DNA of 64,000 nucleotides from contig NZ_CP032698.1 of the NCBI RefSeq assembly GCF_003627815.1, positions 5,952,001-6,016,000 of the forward strand. Direction: 5' to 3'. This DNA comes from Streptomyces hundungensis. GTDB lineage: Bacteria; Actinomycetota; Actinomycetes; Streptomycetales; Streptomycetaceae. The translations under genes were made by a program, and so were the position numbers. Under the pieces are notes generated by a model. The model saw only the letters and a program-made list of their open reading frames with translations, ran no database searches and had not been told where the DNA came from. This document shows, piece by piece, positions 27,767 through 35,351 of the stretch. The number at the start of each line of letters is the position of its first letter. Position 1 is the first letter of the stretch.

Positions 27767-27893
27767 AGTGGGAGCCCTCCTCGTCCCTGGGCACGCAGGG
27801 CGTACGTACTCAAGGATCCGCCCGGGCGGGGCCCGCAACAACTCAGCGGGGCGGGGGCGGGGCGCGGGCCCGGCCTGGTCGGCCCGGGGCGGC

Positions 27894-27966
27894 GGCTCAG
27901 GAGCCGTGGTACCCGGGTGGGCGGGTCAGGAGCCGCAGTACCTGGCTGGCGGCTCAGGAGCCGTGG
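27894..27966. repeat. Three-copy 28/29-bp repeat containing a stop codon
   Basis: GGCTCAGGAGCCGTGG-type cores at 27894, 27923 and 27951. The copy at 27951 includes the last codons and stop (TCA at 27954-27956) of the coiled-coil gene; the other two repeat that gene end outside the frame. Each core is itself an imperfect hairpin (GGCTC-AG-GAGCC). Confidence 0.85.
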
Positions 27967-29315
27967 CCGAGCTCCTCCCGGATGTCGGCCACCACCTGCG
28001 CCACGGCGCGGCGCACCGCCTCGGTCTCGGTCAGGAAGTGCCAGTAGTCGGGGTGGCGGCCCTCCAGCGTGGCGATCGCCCGGTCCAGGCGCGCCACGCA
28101 GTCGTCGAGCGGCCGGGCGTGCCGGGGGTCGGGGGTGGTGCGGCCGGACATCGCGAGGCGCTGGGCGTCGCGGATCGCGAACCGGGTGCGCTGGATCTCC
28201 TGCTGCGGGTCCTTGGAGACGGCGTTGAGCCGCTGAAGCCGGTCACCGGCGGCCGAGACGGCCTCGTCCGTGGAGTTGAGCAGCGCCCGTACCGTACTGA
28301 GCCGCGACGTCGCGTCCGCCCAGCGCTGCTCGTCGCGCGCCGCGGCGGCCTCCTTGAGCTTGTCCTCCGCCTGCCGTACGGAGACGGCGGCCTGCTCGGG
28401 CACCTGCTGGAGGTCCTGCCAGCAGGCGGCGGTGAAGCGGCGGCGCAGCTCGCTCAGGATCGGGTCGACATTGCCGGCCCGGGTGGTGAGCGCCTGGGCG
28501 CGGGTGCGCAGCGAGACGAGCCTGCGGTCGATCTCGGCGGCCCTGGCGGGCAGCTGCTCGGCCTCGGCCCGCACCGCCTCGGCGTCCCGCAGCACCCGGT
28601 CCGCGCGCTGGAGCGTCTCGGGCACACCGTGCTGCCCCGCGCCCTGGTTGAGCTTGGTCAGTTCCGGTCCGAGGGAGGCGAGCCGGGCCGCGAGGTCGTC
28701 GGCGCGCAGCCCCGAGGCGCGTACCGCGTCCAGGGCGGTGCTGGCGCCCAGCAGCGCGTGCCGGGCCCGCTCGACGGCGGGGGCGAGCCGGGCGAGCTGG
28801 GTCTCGGCGGTGTCCAGGAGCGGCCGCAGGTTCTGCTCGAAACGGTCGAGCTCGCCCTTGACCCGGACGAGCTCGTCCTTGGCGGCGGCGAGTTCCGTGC
28901 GCGCCCGTGCGGCGACGGAGGCGTCCAGGTCGTCCCGGTCCAGGTCGTGCGCGTCCACGGCGTTGATGTACTGGTTGGAGACCTCGTCGATACGGCGCCC
29001 GAGAGCGGCGAAGTCGTCGACGGCCCGGCGCGCGCCGGGCGAACTGTCCACGGCCATGATCGTCTCGATGGAGATCCGCAGATCGCGCTGGGCGGTGTCG
29101 AGTTCGTAGAAGGCGGCCGCCGCGGCGTCCTTGGCGGCCTGCGCGTCCGCGCGCACGCTCTCGCCGCGCCCCCCGAACCAGCGGCGCGTACCGCCCCCGG
29201 CGAAGGCGCCCGGCAGCGCCACGGCGCCGAGCACCACGGGAAACGCGATCAGCGCCAGCACGTCCCGGACGGTGGCACCCGCTCTGCTGTCAGGCCGCGC
29301 GTGTGTCCCCGTCAC
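27954..29315 (-). CDS. Membrane-anchored coiled-coil protein
   Basis: About 453 residues. One hydrophobic segment near the N-terminus (VLALIAFPVVLGAVALPGAFA) is followed by a long helical region rich in Ala, Arg, Glu and Leu with heptad character from about 60 to the end. No catalytic motif is seen. It may be a structural or septum/envelope organising protein. GTG 29315 follows GGGAGAGG; ATG 29351 is the alternative. Its 3' end lies in a three-copy repeat. Confidence 0.7.
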   Translation of the reverse strand: MTGTHARPDSRAGATVRDVLALIAFPVVLGAVALPGAFAGGGTRRWFGGRGESVRADAQAAKDAAAAAFYELDTAQRDLRISIETIMAVDSSPGARRAVDDFAALGRRIDEVSNQYINAVDAHDLDRDDLDASVAARARTELAAAKDELVRVKGELDRFEQNLRPLLDTAETQLARLAPAVERARHALLGASTALDAVRASGLRADDLAARLASLGPELTKLNQGAGQHGVPETLQRADRVLRDAEAVRAEAEQLPARAAEIDRRLVSLRTRAQALTTRAGNVDPILSELRRRFTAACWQDLQQVPEQAAVSVRQAEDKLKEAAAARDEQRWADATSRLSTVRALLNSTDEAVSAAGDRLQRLNAVSKDPQQEIQRTRFAIRDAQRLAMSGRTTPDPRHARPLDDCVARLDRAIATLEGRHPDYWHFLTETEAVRRAVAQVVADIREELGHGS

Positions 29316-29572
29316 ATCCCTCTCCCGTGCTGTGTCGCCCTGCGGGTCCATTCTCCCACCAGGGAAGGACGAACACACGGCCCGGTCAGTTCACGGTTCT
29401 CCCTGTTGTTCTTGGGGGTGTTCTTCTCGGGGGTTCCTCTGAGGGCTCCTCTCGGGGTTCTCCTCGGGGTTCTCCTCGCGGCCCAGGGAGCCGGCGGCGT
29501 CCGCCACGTCGAAGGTGGCCGCCGCCATGGTGGCCGCCGCCAAGGGGGCCGCCTCGGAGGTGGCCACCTTCA
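29316..29572. other. Low-complexity intergenic stretch
   Basis: Contains runs such as CTCGGGGTTCTC repeated near 29450-29480 and GGTGGCCGCCGCCAAGG-type repeats near 29515-29555. No gene is supported; it precedes the 14-bp array. Confidence 0.5.
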
Positions 29573-29656
29573 GCTCACCCGTTGCGGCTCACCCGTTGCG
29601 GCTCACCCGTTGCGGCTCACCCGTTGCGGCTCACCCGTCGCGGCTTACCCGTTGCG
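29573..29656. repeat. 14-bp x 6 tandem array carrying the DUF4097 stop codon
   Basis: Six adjacent units of GCTCACCCGTTGCG (unit five has CGTCGCG, unit six GCTTACC). The sixth unit (29643-29656) is the last codons and TAA stop of the lipoprotein gene; units one to five repeat this end with TGA in place of TAA. It is a likely length-variable locus. Confidence 0.95.
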
Positions 29657-30403
29657 AACGGTGACCCGGCCGTTGTCGCTGCGGGCGGTCAGGGCATGCG
29701 TACTGGAATCGGAGCGGGCGACGGTGACTGCGACGCGGCCGTCGTCGGAGCCGGCGGTGACCTTGTAGGTGTCCTTCGGCACGGCGAGGTCGACGCGCCC
29801 GTCGTCACTGGTGGCCTCCACGCTGTCCGGTACGACGGCGAAGGCCAGGCTCACCCGGCCGCTGTCGGAGGCGGCCCGGACGGTCTTCGCTCGGAGGCCC
29901 TCGCCCTCGATCCGCCCGTTGTGCGAGGTGAGGTCCAGGGGGCCGGAGGAGTTGGTGACGCTGACCCGCCCGTTGTCGGAGGCGATCGTCAGCGGGGTGT
30001 CGAACCCGCTGGCCTCGATCCGTCCGTCGTCGCTGCGCACGGTCACGGCGACCCCGCGCGGCACGGTCACCTCGTGGCGGGCGCCGCAGTCCTTGACGGC
30101 CCCGCTGCACTTCACGGAGAGGCTGAGCGTGCCCTGTTCGAGCCGCCAGTCGGCATCGGGCCCGCTGCCGAAGGCGACCCAGCCGTCGACCTGCCGCGCG
30201 ACCTCGACGTCCCGCACGTCCGCCGACCGCACCACGACGGTGGAGCTACTGCCCTCGATGGTCAGCGCCTTCCCGGCGAAGGCGAAGTTCTTGTGCTCCA
30301 CGGGCGCGTTCGCGGGATCAGAACTCGCGCACCCCGTCAGCGCAAGGGCGACGACGCCGGCCCCGACGGTGGCGAGCAGCGCGGTGCGACAGTGAAAACC
30401 CAT
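29645..30403 (-). CDS. DUF4097-type lipoprotein, beta-helix
   Basis: Lipoprotein of 252 residues. A signal peptide ends in the lipobox ALTGC (Cys25). The mature part consists of repeating strands with DDGRV/DNGRV/HNGRIE motifs about every 20 residues, a right-handed beta-helix as in DUF4097 adhesin-like proteins. Attached to the outer face of the membrane; function unknown. ATG 30403 gives a proper lipoprotein signal, unlike the longer reading from 30469. Confidence 0.85.
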   Translation of the reverse strand: MGFHCRTALLATVGAGVVALALTGCASSDPANAPVEHKNFAFAGKALTIEGSSSTVVVRSADVRDVEVARQVDGWVAFGSGPDADWRLEQGTLSLSVKCSGAVKDCGARHEVTVPRGVAVTVRSDDGRIEASGFDTPLTIASDNGRVSVTNSSGPLDLTSHNGRIEGEGLRAKTVRAASDSGRVSLAFAVVPDSVEATSDDGRVDLAVPKDTYKVTAGSDDGRVAVTVARSDSSTHALTARSDNGRVTVRNG

Positions 30404-30598
30404 GGTGATGATCCCCCGATGACGTGCGATGGCCGTACCTCTCCACGGTACGAAGCCGCACGTGAACACGGACTGGAGCCTGCTACCGAATCCGAGGGGG
30501 TGCTACCCCCACCCCCTCCTTCCCCCCGCCCGCAATCGGGTCCGCAATCGGGTTTGCGGCGGCACCCCGTGGGCCATGTACGCTGGTCCCTCATCCAC

Positions 30599-30670
30599 GG
30601 GTGTGTAGCTCAGGGGTAGAGCGCTGCTCTTACAAAGCAGATGTCGGCGGTTCGAAACCGTCCACGCCCA
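30599..30670 (+). tRNA. tRNA-Val (anticodon TAC)
   Basis: Complete cloverleaf: acceptor GGGTGTG/CACGCCC, D stem GCTC/GAGC, anticodon stem CTGCT/AGCAG with loop CTTACAA (TAC at 34-36), T arm GGCGG-TTCGAAA-CCGTC, discriminator A. CCA is not encoded. A hairpin terminator follows. The 3' part is duplicated in diverged form at 35996-36040, marking it as the attachment site of an integrative element. Confidence 0.97.
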
Positions 30671-30703
30671 CCGACGAGATAGGAGCAGGTGAGAGCCTGC
30701 TTT

Positions 30704-30733
30704 GGCCCTCCAGTCATGATCGACTGGAGGGCC
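30704..30733. terminator. Terminator of tRNA-Val
   Basis: Perfect 12-bp stem GGCCCTCCAGTC/GACTGGAGGGCC with a 6-nt loop followed by TTCTCT. A decayed copy follows the tRNA fragment at 36060-36100. Confidence 0.9.
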
Positions 30734-31190
30734 TTCTCTGTGATCGAAGTCCACAAAGAGTCCACATCCCCCCGCGATCTTGCTAGTCGAGGCCTCCGCC
30801 ATCACTCTTTCGGGGGGCTTGCGTGGCGTCAACAACTGGTTAGAGTGCAGTCCGACCGGGGCCGGCGCGTCTCCCCCACGCGCGCCAGATCTACGCCGGT
30901 CAGATCCTGTGGTGCCGCGACGGGGAGGTCCGGTCCACGGGGAGAGGCCCCCTGCCGCATCAGTCGGCGGGGGGCCTTCTTGCACAGTAAACCGCGTCGC
31001 CCCTCGGGAGGGGCGAGGCGGCGCGCTCTGACTGAATCAGAACGCAGGACGGTCAGTTACGGCGGATCCACGTACGCCGTCGACCGTCCCGCCCGGCCGG
31101 GCGCGCACGAGGCGGCGCCGACGGGCGGACATACATTCGATCATGGCGCCGTAAGCGTGGACACGTGCCACGCTCCGCTCCATCGCCCGA
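30734..31190. other. Left end of the accessory island, no intact gene
   Basis: About 450 bp where an integrase would be expected. No tyrosine or serine recombinase motifs are present on either strand. A strong hairpin (30945-30977; AGGCCCCC...GGGGGCCT) with a T-rich end looks like the terminator of a lost gene. An unframed stretch near 30885-30940 reads like a short gene remnant. Confidence 0.6.
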
Positions 31191-31405
31191 CTGGGTAGTA
31201 CACCCGCCGCCGGGCCATCGGCGACCGGATCCGCGCCGCACGTCTCTACGCGAACCTCACGCAAGAGAAGGTCGCCTTGCGCGCCGGCATAGACCGGGCG
31301 ACGTACAACCGCATCGAGCAGGGCCACAGTTCGCCGGGCCTCGACATCCTCATCCTGATTGCCGACGCCATCGGCGTACCCCTGGCAGACCTAGTGCGGC
31401 AGTAG
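31191..31405 (+). pseudogene. XRE family regulator, frameshifted
   Basis: From 31214 the frame encodes a full helix-turn-helix (AIGDRIRAARLYANLTQEK, IDRATYNRIEQGHSSPGLD, LILIADAIGVPLADLVRQ, then TAG). There is no start codon in this frame: an upstream TAG lies at 31196. In the neighbouring frame CTG GGT AGT ACA CCC reads LGSTP, and restoring one C in the run at 31203-31205 would give the family-like N-terminus MGSTPRRRAIGD. A one-base deletion (and ATG to CTG change) has probably inactivated it. Confidence 0.75.
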
Positions 31406-31408
31406 AAA

Positions 31409-31448
31409 GCCCCGGCCACCACCGCGGGGGAGCGCTGATGGCCGGGGC
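31409..31448. terminator. Terminator after the XRE pseudogene
   Basis: Stem GCCCCGGCCA/TGGCCGGGGC, 10 bp, with a 20-nt loop, directly after the stop codon. Confidence 0.75.
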
Positions 31449-31461
31449 GCTCAGGCGCTAC

Positions 31462-31632
31462 TCAGCTGGCAGGCTGCCCCGATCCCGGACACATTTCCCG
31501 GCTTCCCTCCGCCTGGTGCGATGGCGTGGGCTGGCCCGGCTCTGCGCCGTTGATCGAGCCGCAGACGGGGCAGCCGCCAGCGACCCGGGCCGGATCGAAC
31601 CGCTCTCCTCGGTGACGACAGGTGCATTCCAT
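31462..31632 (-). CDS. Small zinc-ribbon-like protein
   Basis: Predicted 56-residue protein beginning MECTCRHRGERF. CxC at 3-5 and CPVC near 24-27 could form a zinc knuckle (VAGGCPVCGS is a common ribbon turn). A GAAGGG ribosome binding site is 10 nt upstream of the ATG. No family recognised. Last gene of the left cassette. Confidence 0.55.
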   Translation of the reverse strand: MECTCRHRGERFDPARVAGGCPVCGSINGAEPGQPTPSHQAEGSREMCPGSGQPAS

Positions 31633-31703
31633 TTCGACACATCCCTTCGATAGGGGTGGTGCTGGTGATGGTGCACTCCCCGGCCACTGTCGGCCGGGGA
31701 AGA

Positions 31704-32177
31704 TCAGAACTCGCCTTGCAGGGAGAACGCGTTGGTCCCCTTGTCCTGCCCAGGCCGGGCCGTGTGGTGGAACAGGCAGTGGGCCCGGCCCGTCGAGTGG
31801 AAGATCACGCCGAACCCGGGGTTCTGTGCGTCCTCCGCGTAGGCCTCGGCCCGGAGGATCTCGGTGTTCCCCGAGTTCGTCAGAGCGGCGGCGAGGTAGT
31901 GCGCAGCAACCCGCGGGGTCGTCTTGCCGTTCGTGTACAGCTCCGGGTACGGCGACTCTGCGGGGGCCTCGCCAGTGACCGGCGTCTCGGGCTGGTCGCT
32001 CTTTTCGCCGGGGGGCGCCACGGCAGTGAGGCCTGCCCAGATGCGGGCCCCGGACGTGAGGGTGATCTGCCAGCCGTACAGGTGGTCTTCGCCGCGGTCC
32101 CAGCGGTCCACGGTCTGGACGTCGGGTGCTTTGGCCAGTGCCTCGGTGGCGAACGCGTGGAACCTCTCGATGCGCAT
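31704..32177 (-). CDS. Hypothetical protein
   Basis: 157 residues, beginning MRIERFHAFATEALAKAPDVQTVDRW, no signal peptide or membrane segment. Codon use is typical of the host, and a GAAGGA ribosome binding site sits upstream. The C-terminus (FGVIFHSTGRAHCLFHHTARPG) contains His and Cys residues but no known catalytic pattern. Small hypothetical gene in the island; similar genes are found in Streptomyces accessory regions to my knowledge. Confidence 0.65.
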   Translation of the reverse strand: MRIERFHAFATEALAKAPDVQTVDRWDRGEDHLYGWQITLTSGARIWAGLTAVAPPGEKSDQPETPVTGEAPAESPYPELYTNGKTTPRVAAHYLAAALTNSGNTEILRAEAYAEDAQNPGFGVIFHSTGRAHCLFHHTARPGQDKGTNAFSLQGEF

Positions 32178-32309
32178 TTGTGATCATTCCTTCTCGTCGC
32201 GGCGGATGCGCCAGTCTATGAGCGGCGCCCGTGCTGGCTCCGCCCCCGCCCCGGCCGCGGTCCTGCCAGGGAGTGTCAGCCAGGGCGGGGAGTCAGTGGC
32301 TTTGGGGGT

Positions 32310-32344
32310 CCGGCCCCTGCCGGGTCGGCGGCGGCAGGGGCCGG
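32310..32344. terminator. Terminator of the left cassette module
   Basis: Perfect 12-bp stem CCGGCCCCTGCC/GGCAGGGGCCGG with an 11-nt loop, just past the 3' end of the 32349 gene on the minus strand. Confidence 0.8.
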
Positions 32345-32348
32345 AGTC

Positions 32349-32609
32349 TCAGCTGCGCGGCGAGAGGTAGCTGCGCTGCGATTCCCGGGTGAGGCCCAGC
32401 GCTTTGACGGCCGCGGCCTCCTCAGGTGTGGCGCGACGGAGTTCGCGGGTCTTGATCGTGGCGTCGGGCAGATCGCCGGGCCGAGCAGAAGGAACGAACG
32501 CCACACGCTTCATGTCGTCCCCGGGCGACGTGACGCTGCTGTCCAGATCGCGGGGGATAAGTCCGGTCCGGCCCTCGCAGACGACGACGACGTAGTCCCA
32601 CTGCTTCAT
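32349..32609 (-). CDS. Conserved small module protein (MKQWDYVVVV family), left copy
   Basis: 86 residues, begins MKQWDYVVVVCEGRTGLIPRDLD. Compact alpha/beta sequence without Cys clusters or membrane segments. It is close to the protein at 36333-36614 (shared GDDMKRVAFVPS, ATxKTRELR, EEAAAVKA, GLTRESQ). Start overlaps the stop of the 32606-33094 gene (ATGA), so the two proteins are translated in a fixed ratio. The family is not one I can name. Confidence 0.7.
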   Translation of the reverse strand: MKQWDYVVVVCEGRTGLIPRDLDSSVTSPGDDMKRVAFVPSARPGDLPDATIKTRELRRATPEEAAAVKALGLTRESQRSYLSPRS

Positions 32610-33094
32610 GCCGTGGTCTCCACTCCAAGGATGGCCGTGCCTGTCTCGATCAGGTCGGCAAGTTGCATCGGATCGCACAGCGCACCCGGCGTGGCCATGG
32701 GTACAACCCAGTAAGCCGCGAGCCGCTCGACCGGCTCGGCGTCCCCGACCCGGGGCACCCCGATGTAGTTTCCGAGGCCGAGGTACGTGGCGTACGGGCC
32801 GAGGCTCTGACTCGGCGGAGAAGGCGGCACGAGGGCGTAGAAGCGGTGCCCGCGGACATCGTGGATGACAGGGCCTCGCAGGCGCCGGAGCGCGGCGGTC
32901 GCAGTTACCGGCCCCGCGGTGGCCGCCACGGCATACACGAGATCATCGGCCAGCCGGACGGCGGAGAACCGGCGCCCCAACGCAAGGACCGCAAGGTGGT
33001 ACTCCTCCCACTGCTCACGCGCGCCGGCCGGGCGGTTGAGGCTGTCGGCCAGCCACACCGCAACGGCGGCGTCTCGATCGGCAGTTGTGCGCAT
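32606..33094 (-). CDS. Conserved module protein, about 160 residues, left copy
   Basis: 162 residues. Homologous to 36611-37114: shared WLAxSLNRP, EQW, LALGRRFSAVRL, LVYA, GPVxH, RFYALxPP, YLGxxxYxGVP, YWxVPxxxPGxLCDP. The pattern GRRF-AVRL ... GPV ... YLG...VP ... W-VP recalls small prim-pol-like proteins of Streptomyces, a weak inference. Starts at TGATG overlapping the 72-residue gene and ends in ATGA overlapping its small partner. Function unknown. Confidence 0.7.
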   Translation of the reverse strand: MRTTADRDAAVAVWLADSLNRPAGAREQWEEYHLAVLALGRRFSAVRLADDLVYAVAATAGPVTATAALRRLRGPVIHDVRGHRFYALVPPSPPSQSLGPYATYLGLGNYIGVPRVGDAEPVERLAAYWVVPMATPGALCDPMQLADLIETGTAILGVETTA

Positions 33095-33312
33095 CACTGG
33101 ACCGGCACCGCTCGGCGCAGGGCTCGGGCGCAACGGTCGAGCAGCACGTCGAGGGCAGCGTGTAGCCGCTGCGCTTCACCGTAGGAGAGAACGAGGTCGA
33201 CGTCCTCGTCGAGGCGGTCGACGTTCCAGACGCCGAGCGGCACGCGGACCTCGCCGGTGCTGTCGTCGCATGTGGGTTTCGCGTCGCGCGGTGACGCGTG
33301 CCGACGGGGCAT
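33094..33312 (-). CDS. Small hypothetical protein
   Basis: 72 residues with a GGGAGG ribosome binding site. VRVPLGVWNVDRLDEDVDLVLSYGEAQRLHAALDVLLDRC suggests two strands followed by a helix. The stop codon overlaps the next start (TGATG). Absent from the right cassette. No family recognised. Confidence 0.65.
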   Translation of the reverse strand: MPRRHASPRDAKPTCDDSTGEVRVPLGVWNVDRLDEDVDLVLSYGEAQRLHAALDVLLDRCARALRRAVPVQ

Positions 33313-33378
33313 GGTGCCTCCCGGGTGGTGAGGATCCGTCAGGAGGCGCCACCGTAAGGGAGATGCTGGTAGGTAACT

Positions 33379-33412
33379 GGGACAGATTGTCCCCGTGTCC
33401 CACCCTGTCCCC
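33379..33412. promoter_or_regulatory. Candidate operator with GGGACA half-sites
   Basis: Perfect inverted repeat GGGACA-GAT-TGTCCC (33379-33393) followed by further TGTCCC half-sites up to about 33411, between the regulator gene at 33413 and the three-gene operon it precedes. Likely a binding site of that regulator. Confidence 0.5.
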
Positions 33413-34642
33413 CTAGCTGACCTCGCGAAGCCCCACCTTCTCGGCAAGCTGAGCGGCCTCGGGCCGCAGTGCCCGAGGAGCCTGCCGCCACAGCTCGGCG
33501 ATCACGGTCCGCGCGGACGGCGTGAACTGGACCGTCTCGGCGCCGATTTCGTGGGCCAACTTCATGACGTGCAGGGCGGCCGTGCGGTCGCCGCGCTGGA
33601 GATGCCCGCGGCCGACCTCGACCCACAACCGGGCCCGCCGCTCGATCGACGGCATGGAGTCCGGGTCGATCTCGTCGGCCGCCGCGAGCGCGGCCCGAGC
33701 GGTGCGCAGATCCGTCGCGACACTGACCTGATGGAAGTCGACGTTCGCGCGGCCGAACACCGTAGAGGGGTGGACGTACGCGGTCGGCAACGACTTGGCG
33801 ACCTGGTCACCCGCCTCCCAGTACCGCCACGCGTCGCCAGCGCGAGCGTCCCGCGCCGCCGTGACTGCGGCGTGCAGTTGCAGCGCCCCGTACACGCCAC
33901 GCCAGTCGTCGGGCGCCGTGTCCAGGTGCGGCCGGATGAGGTCCGCGGCCTCCAAGACCACACGGAGCGCCTCCTCCGGATACTCGGTCTCCCGCAAGAT
34001 GTTGCCCATGTTCCAGGCCGCGGCTGCGATGGCCGCCGGGTTGTCGGCGTCCTGCGCGGCAGACATCGCCCGGTCCGCAACGACCCACGCCATCTCGGCC
34101 GGCGCCACGTAGGCCGTCGCCTGCCCAGTGAGACGGTAGACGTCGGACAGAGCGACGAGCGCAGCCCGCCGGTCCTCTCCTGTCGTCAGGCGTACGGCCG
34201 CCTCAGCGTCCCGGATCATGCGCGGAAGCACCTTGGACACCTCGGTGCGGTTCTCGCCGGTCGAATGCCACTGAATCCACGTACGGTCCACGCGCCTTTG
34301 CAGATCGGCGACGTTCACCGGCCCGCCCGCCGGGGGAGGGCTGAGCCGCCGTGTCATCACCGCGTCCCACACCGCAGGCATCCCCGGGTGCTCAAGGCGC
34401 CCCGTCGGGACGGTCATCGGCGTAGCCGCTCCCGTCAGGATCGATGCGTCCGACAACTGGAGCGCGGCCGCCATCTTCAGCGTCAACGAAGTGTTGTGCA
34501 GTTCGCGCTCGCCGCTTTCGATCTTCTTCAGCCAGTCAGGTCCGCGGCCGCACATGCTCGCGAGCATCTCGCGGGTCTTGCCTCGTGATTCACGGAGGAG
34601 TCGGATGCGCTCACCAGCGCTGAGGTCTGCGGGGATGTCCAT
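33413..34642 (-). CDS. XRE regulator with TPR-like C-terminal domain
   Basis: 409 residues. The N-terminal Cro/CI helix-turn-helix (about 8-65) reads AGERIRLLRESRGKTREMLASMCGRG followed by WLKKIESGERELHN. From about 110 the chain is all helical, with alternating A-rich pairs characteristic of tetratricopeptide-like repeats (AMAWVVADRAMSAAQDADNP, AAAWNMGNILRETEYPEEAL). Such regulators sense peptides or small ligands. It lies at the head of the left cassette on the same strand. Confidence 0.82.
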   Translation of the reverse strand: MDIPADLSAGERIRLLRESRGKTREMLASMCGRGPDWLKKIESGERELHNTSLTLKMAAALQLSDASILTGAATPMTVPTGRLEHPGMPAVWDAVMTRRLSPPPAGGPVNVADLQRRVDRTWIQWHSTGENRTEVSKVLPRMIRDAEAAVRLTTGEDRRAALVALSDVYRLTGQATAYVAPAEMAWVVADRAMSAAQDADNPAAIAAAAWNMGNILRETEYPEEALRVVLEAADLIRPHLDTAPDDWRGVYGALQLHAAVTAARDARAGDAWRYWEAGDQVAKSLPTAYVHPSTVFGRANVDFHQVSVATDLRTARAALAAADEIDPDSMPSIERRARLWVEVGRGHLQRGDRTAALHVMKLAHEIGAETVQFTPSARTVIAELWRQAPRALRPEAAQLAEKVGLREVS

Positions 34643-34723
34643 GGTGCCCCTTCTAATGCAGTGCCGTGACAATGCGATACGCCCACCGTACGGCGGGACA
34701 CGCTGGCCGGGAATGACGAAGAC

Positions 34724-34756
34724 GCCCCCTGCCGGCCCGGAGGCCAGACAGGGGGC
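34724..34756. terminator. Terminator after the 59-residue gene
   Basis: Stem GCCCCCTG/CAGGGGGC, 8 bp, with a 17-nt loop, about 20 bp past the gene end on the minus strand. Confidence 0.65.
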
Positions 34757-34774
34757 GCACTCGCGCGTGGGTAG

Positions 34775-34954
34775 CTACAGGGCGGACTGAAACGTCGAGG
34801 CGCTCGGCACGTTGTCGGCGGCCGTGGTGATGCGGTCGAGGGCGCCCGGGATGCGGCCGGTGTGCTGAGCTGCGGCCCGGTCGGCGAGCGGGATCCGGCG
34901 GGCCTGCGGGGTGGCGGCGGGGCGCGCGGCGGCCGAGACGAGCGTAGTGGTCAT
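34775..34954 (-). CDS. Small hypothetical protein, 59 residues
   Basis: MTTTLVSAAARPAATPQARR..., Ala-rich, basic in the middle (RIPLADRAAA), no Cys, no membrane segment. GAAGGGGA ribosome binding site upstream and a terminator downstream support a real gene. No family recognised. Confidence 0.55.
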   Translation of the reverse strand: MTTTLVSAAARPAATPQARRIPLADRAAAQHTGRIPGALDRITTAADNVPSASTFQSAL

Positions 34955-34994
34955 GGGCTGATTGTCCCCTTCTCGGGCTGGTTCGGATGCGAAC

Positions 34995-35138
34995 TCACGC
35001 CTCTGAGGCAGGAGTTCCGTAGCCCTCGTGGTGGTGGTCGGTGAAGCAGCCGGGGCAGAGCGGGCAGTGGCAGATCCGGCAGCGCAGCTGTGCCTGCTCC
35101 CGAGTGCAGCGGGAGCAGGCGTCCGGCCTCTCGGTCAT
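34995..35138 (-). CDS. Small Cys-rich zinc-finger protein, 47 residues
   Basis: MTERPDACSRCTREQAQLRC... contains CSRC, CRIC, CPLC and a final C before HHH, six or seven Cys plus His, sufficient for two zinc sites. Start overlaps the stop of the truncated upstream gene (ATGA), showing it was part of an older operon. No specific family recognised. Confidence 0.65.
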   Translation of the reverse strand: MTERPDACSRCTREQAQLRCRICHCPLCPGCFTDHHHEGYGTPASEA

Positions 35139-35278
35139 CGGTTCACCGCGTCCCAGATGGCGCGACCGACGGTGCTCGGCTTCGCGTCGCCGCTGGTGGT
35201 CCGGGTGGCGCCGAACGTCTTGCCGTTCCGCTCGGACCAGTACGAGACGTAGGCCCGGGGAATCCAGGACGTGGCCGT
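35135..35278 (-). pseudogene. 5'-truncated gene remnant
   Basis: The frame reads TSWIPRAYVSYWSERNGKT, then FGATRTTSGDAKPSTVGRA and IWDAVNR, ending in TGA that overlaps the next ATG. No start codon exists in the frame and a stop occurs just upstream (35279-35281). The well-formed C-terminus and the coupled stop indicate the end of a formerly longer protein. Confidence 0.6.
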
Positions 35279-35351
35279 TCAATCCGGTGATCGGTTCCGT
35301 GAGATCCCGCGCGAGGGTGGTCCGGCGACCCCCTCGGGGTGGGCCCGAGCC

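Noticed and set aside
30734..31190. Integrase gene next to the tRNA attachment site
   Set aside because: No frame carries recombinase motifs or consistent codon use; only remnants are present.
31451..31687. 78-residue frame overlapping the small zinc-ribbon gene
   Set aside because: The frame starting at 31632 has a better ribosome binding site and Cys pattern; the 78-residue reading is Arg/Pro-rich as expected of a shadow.
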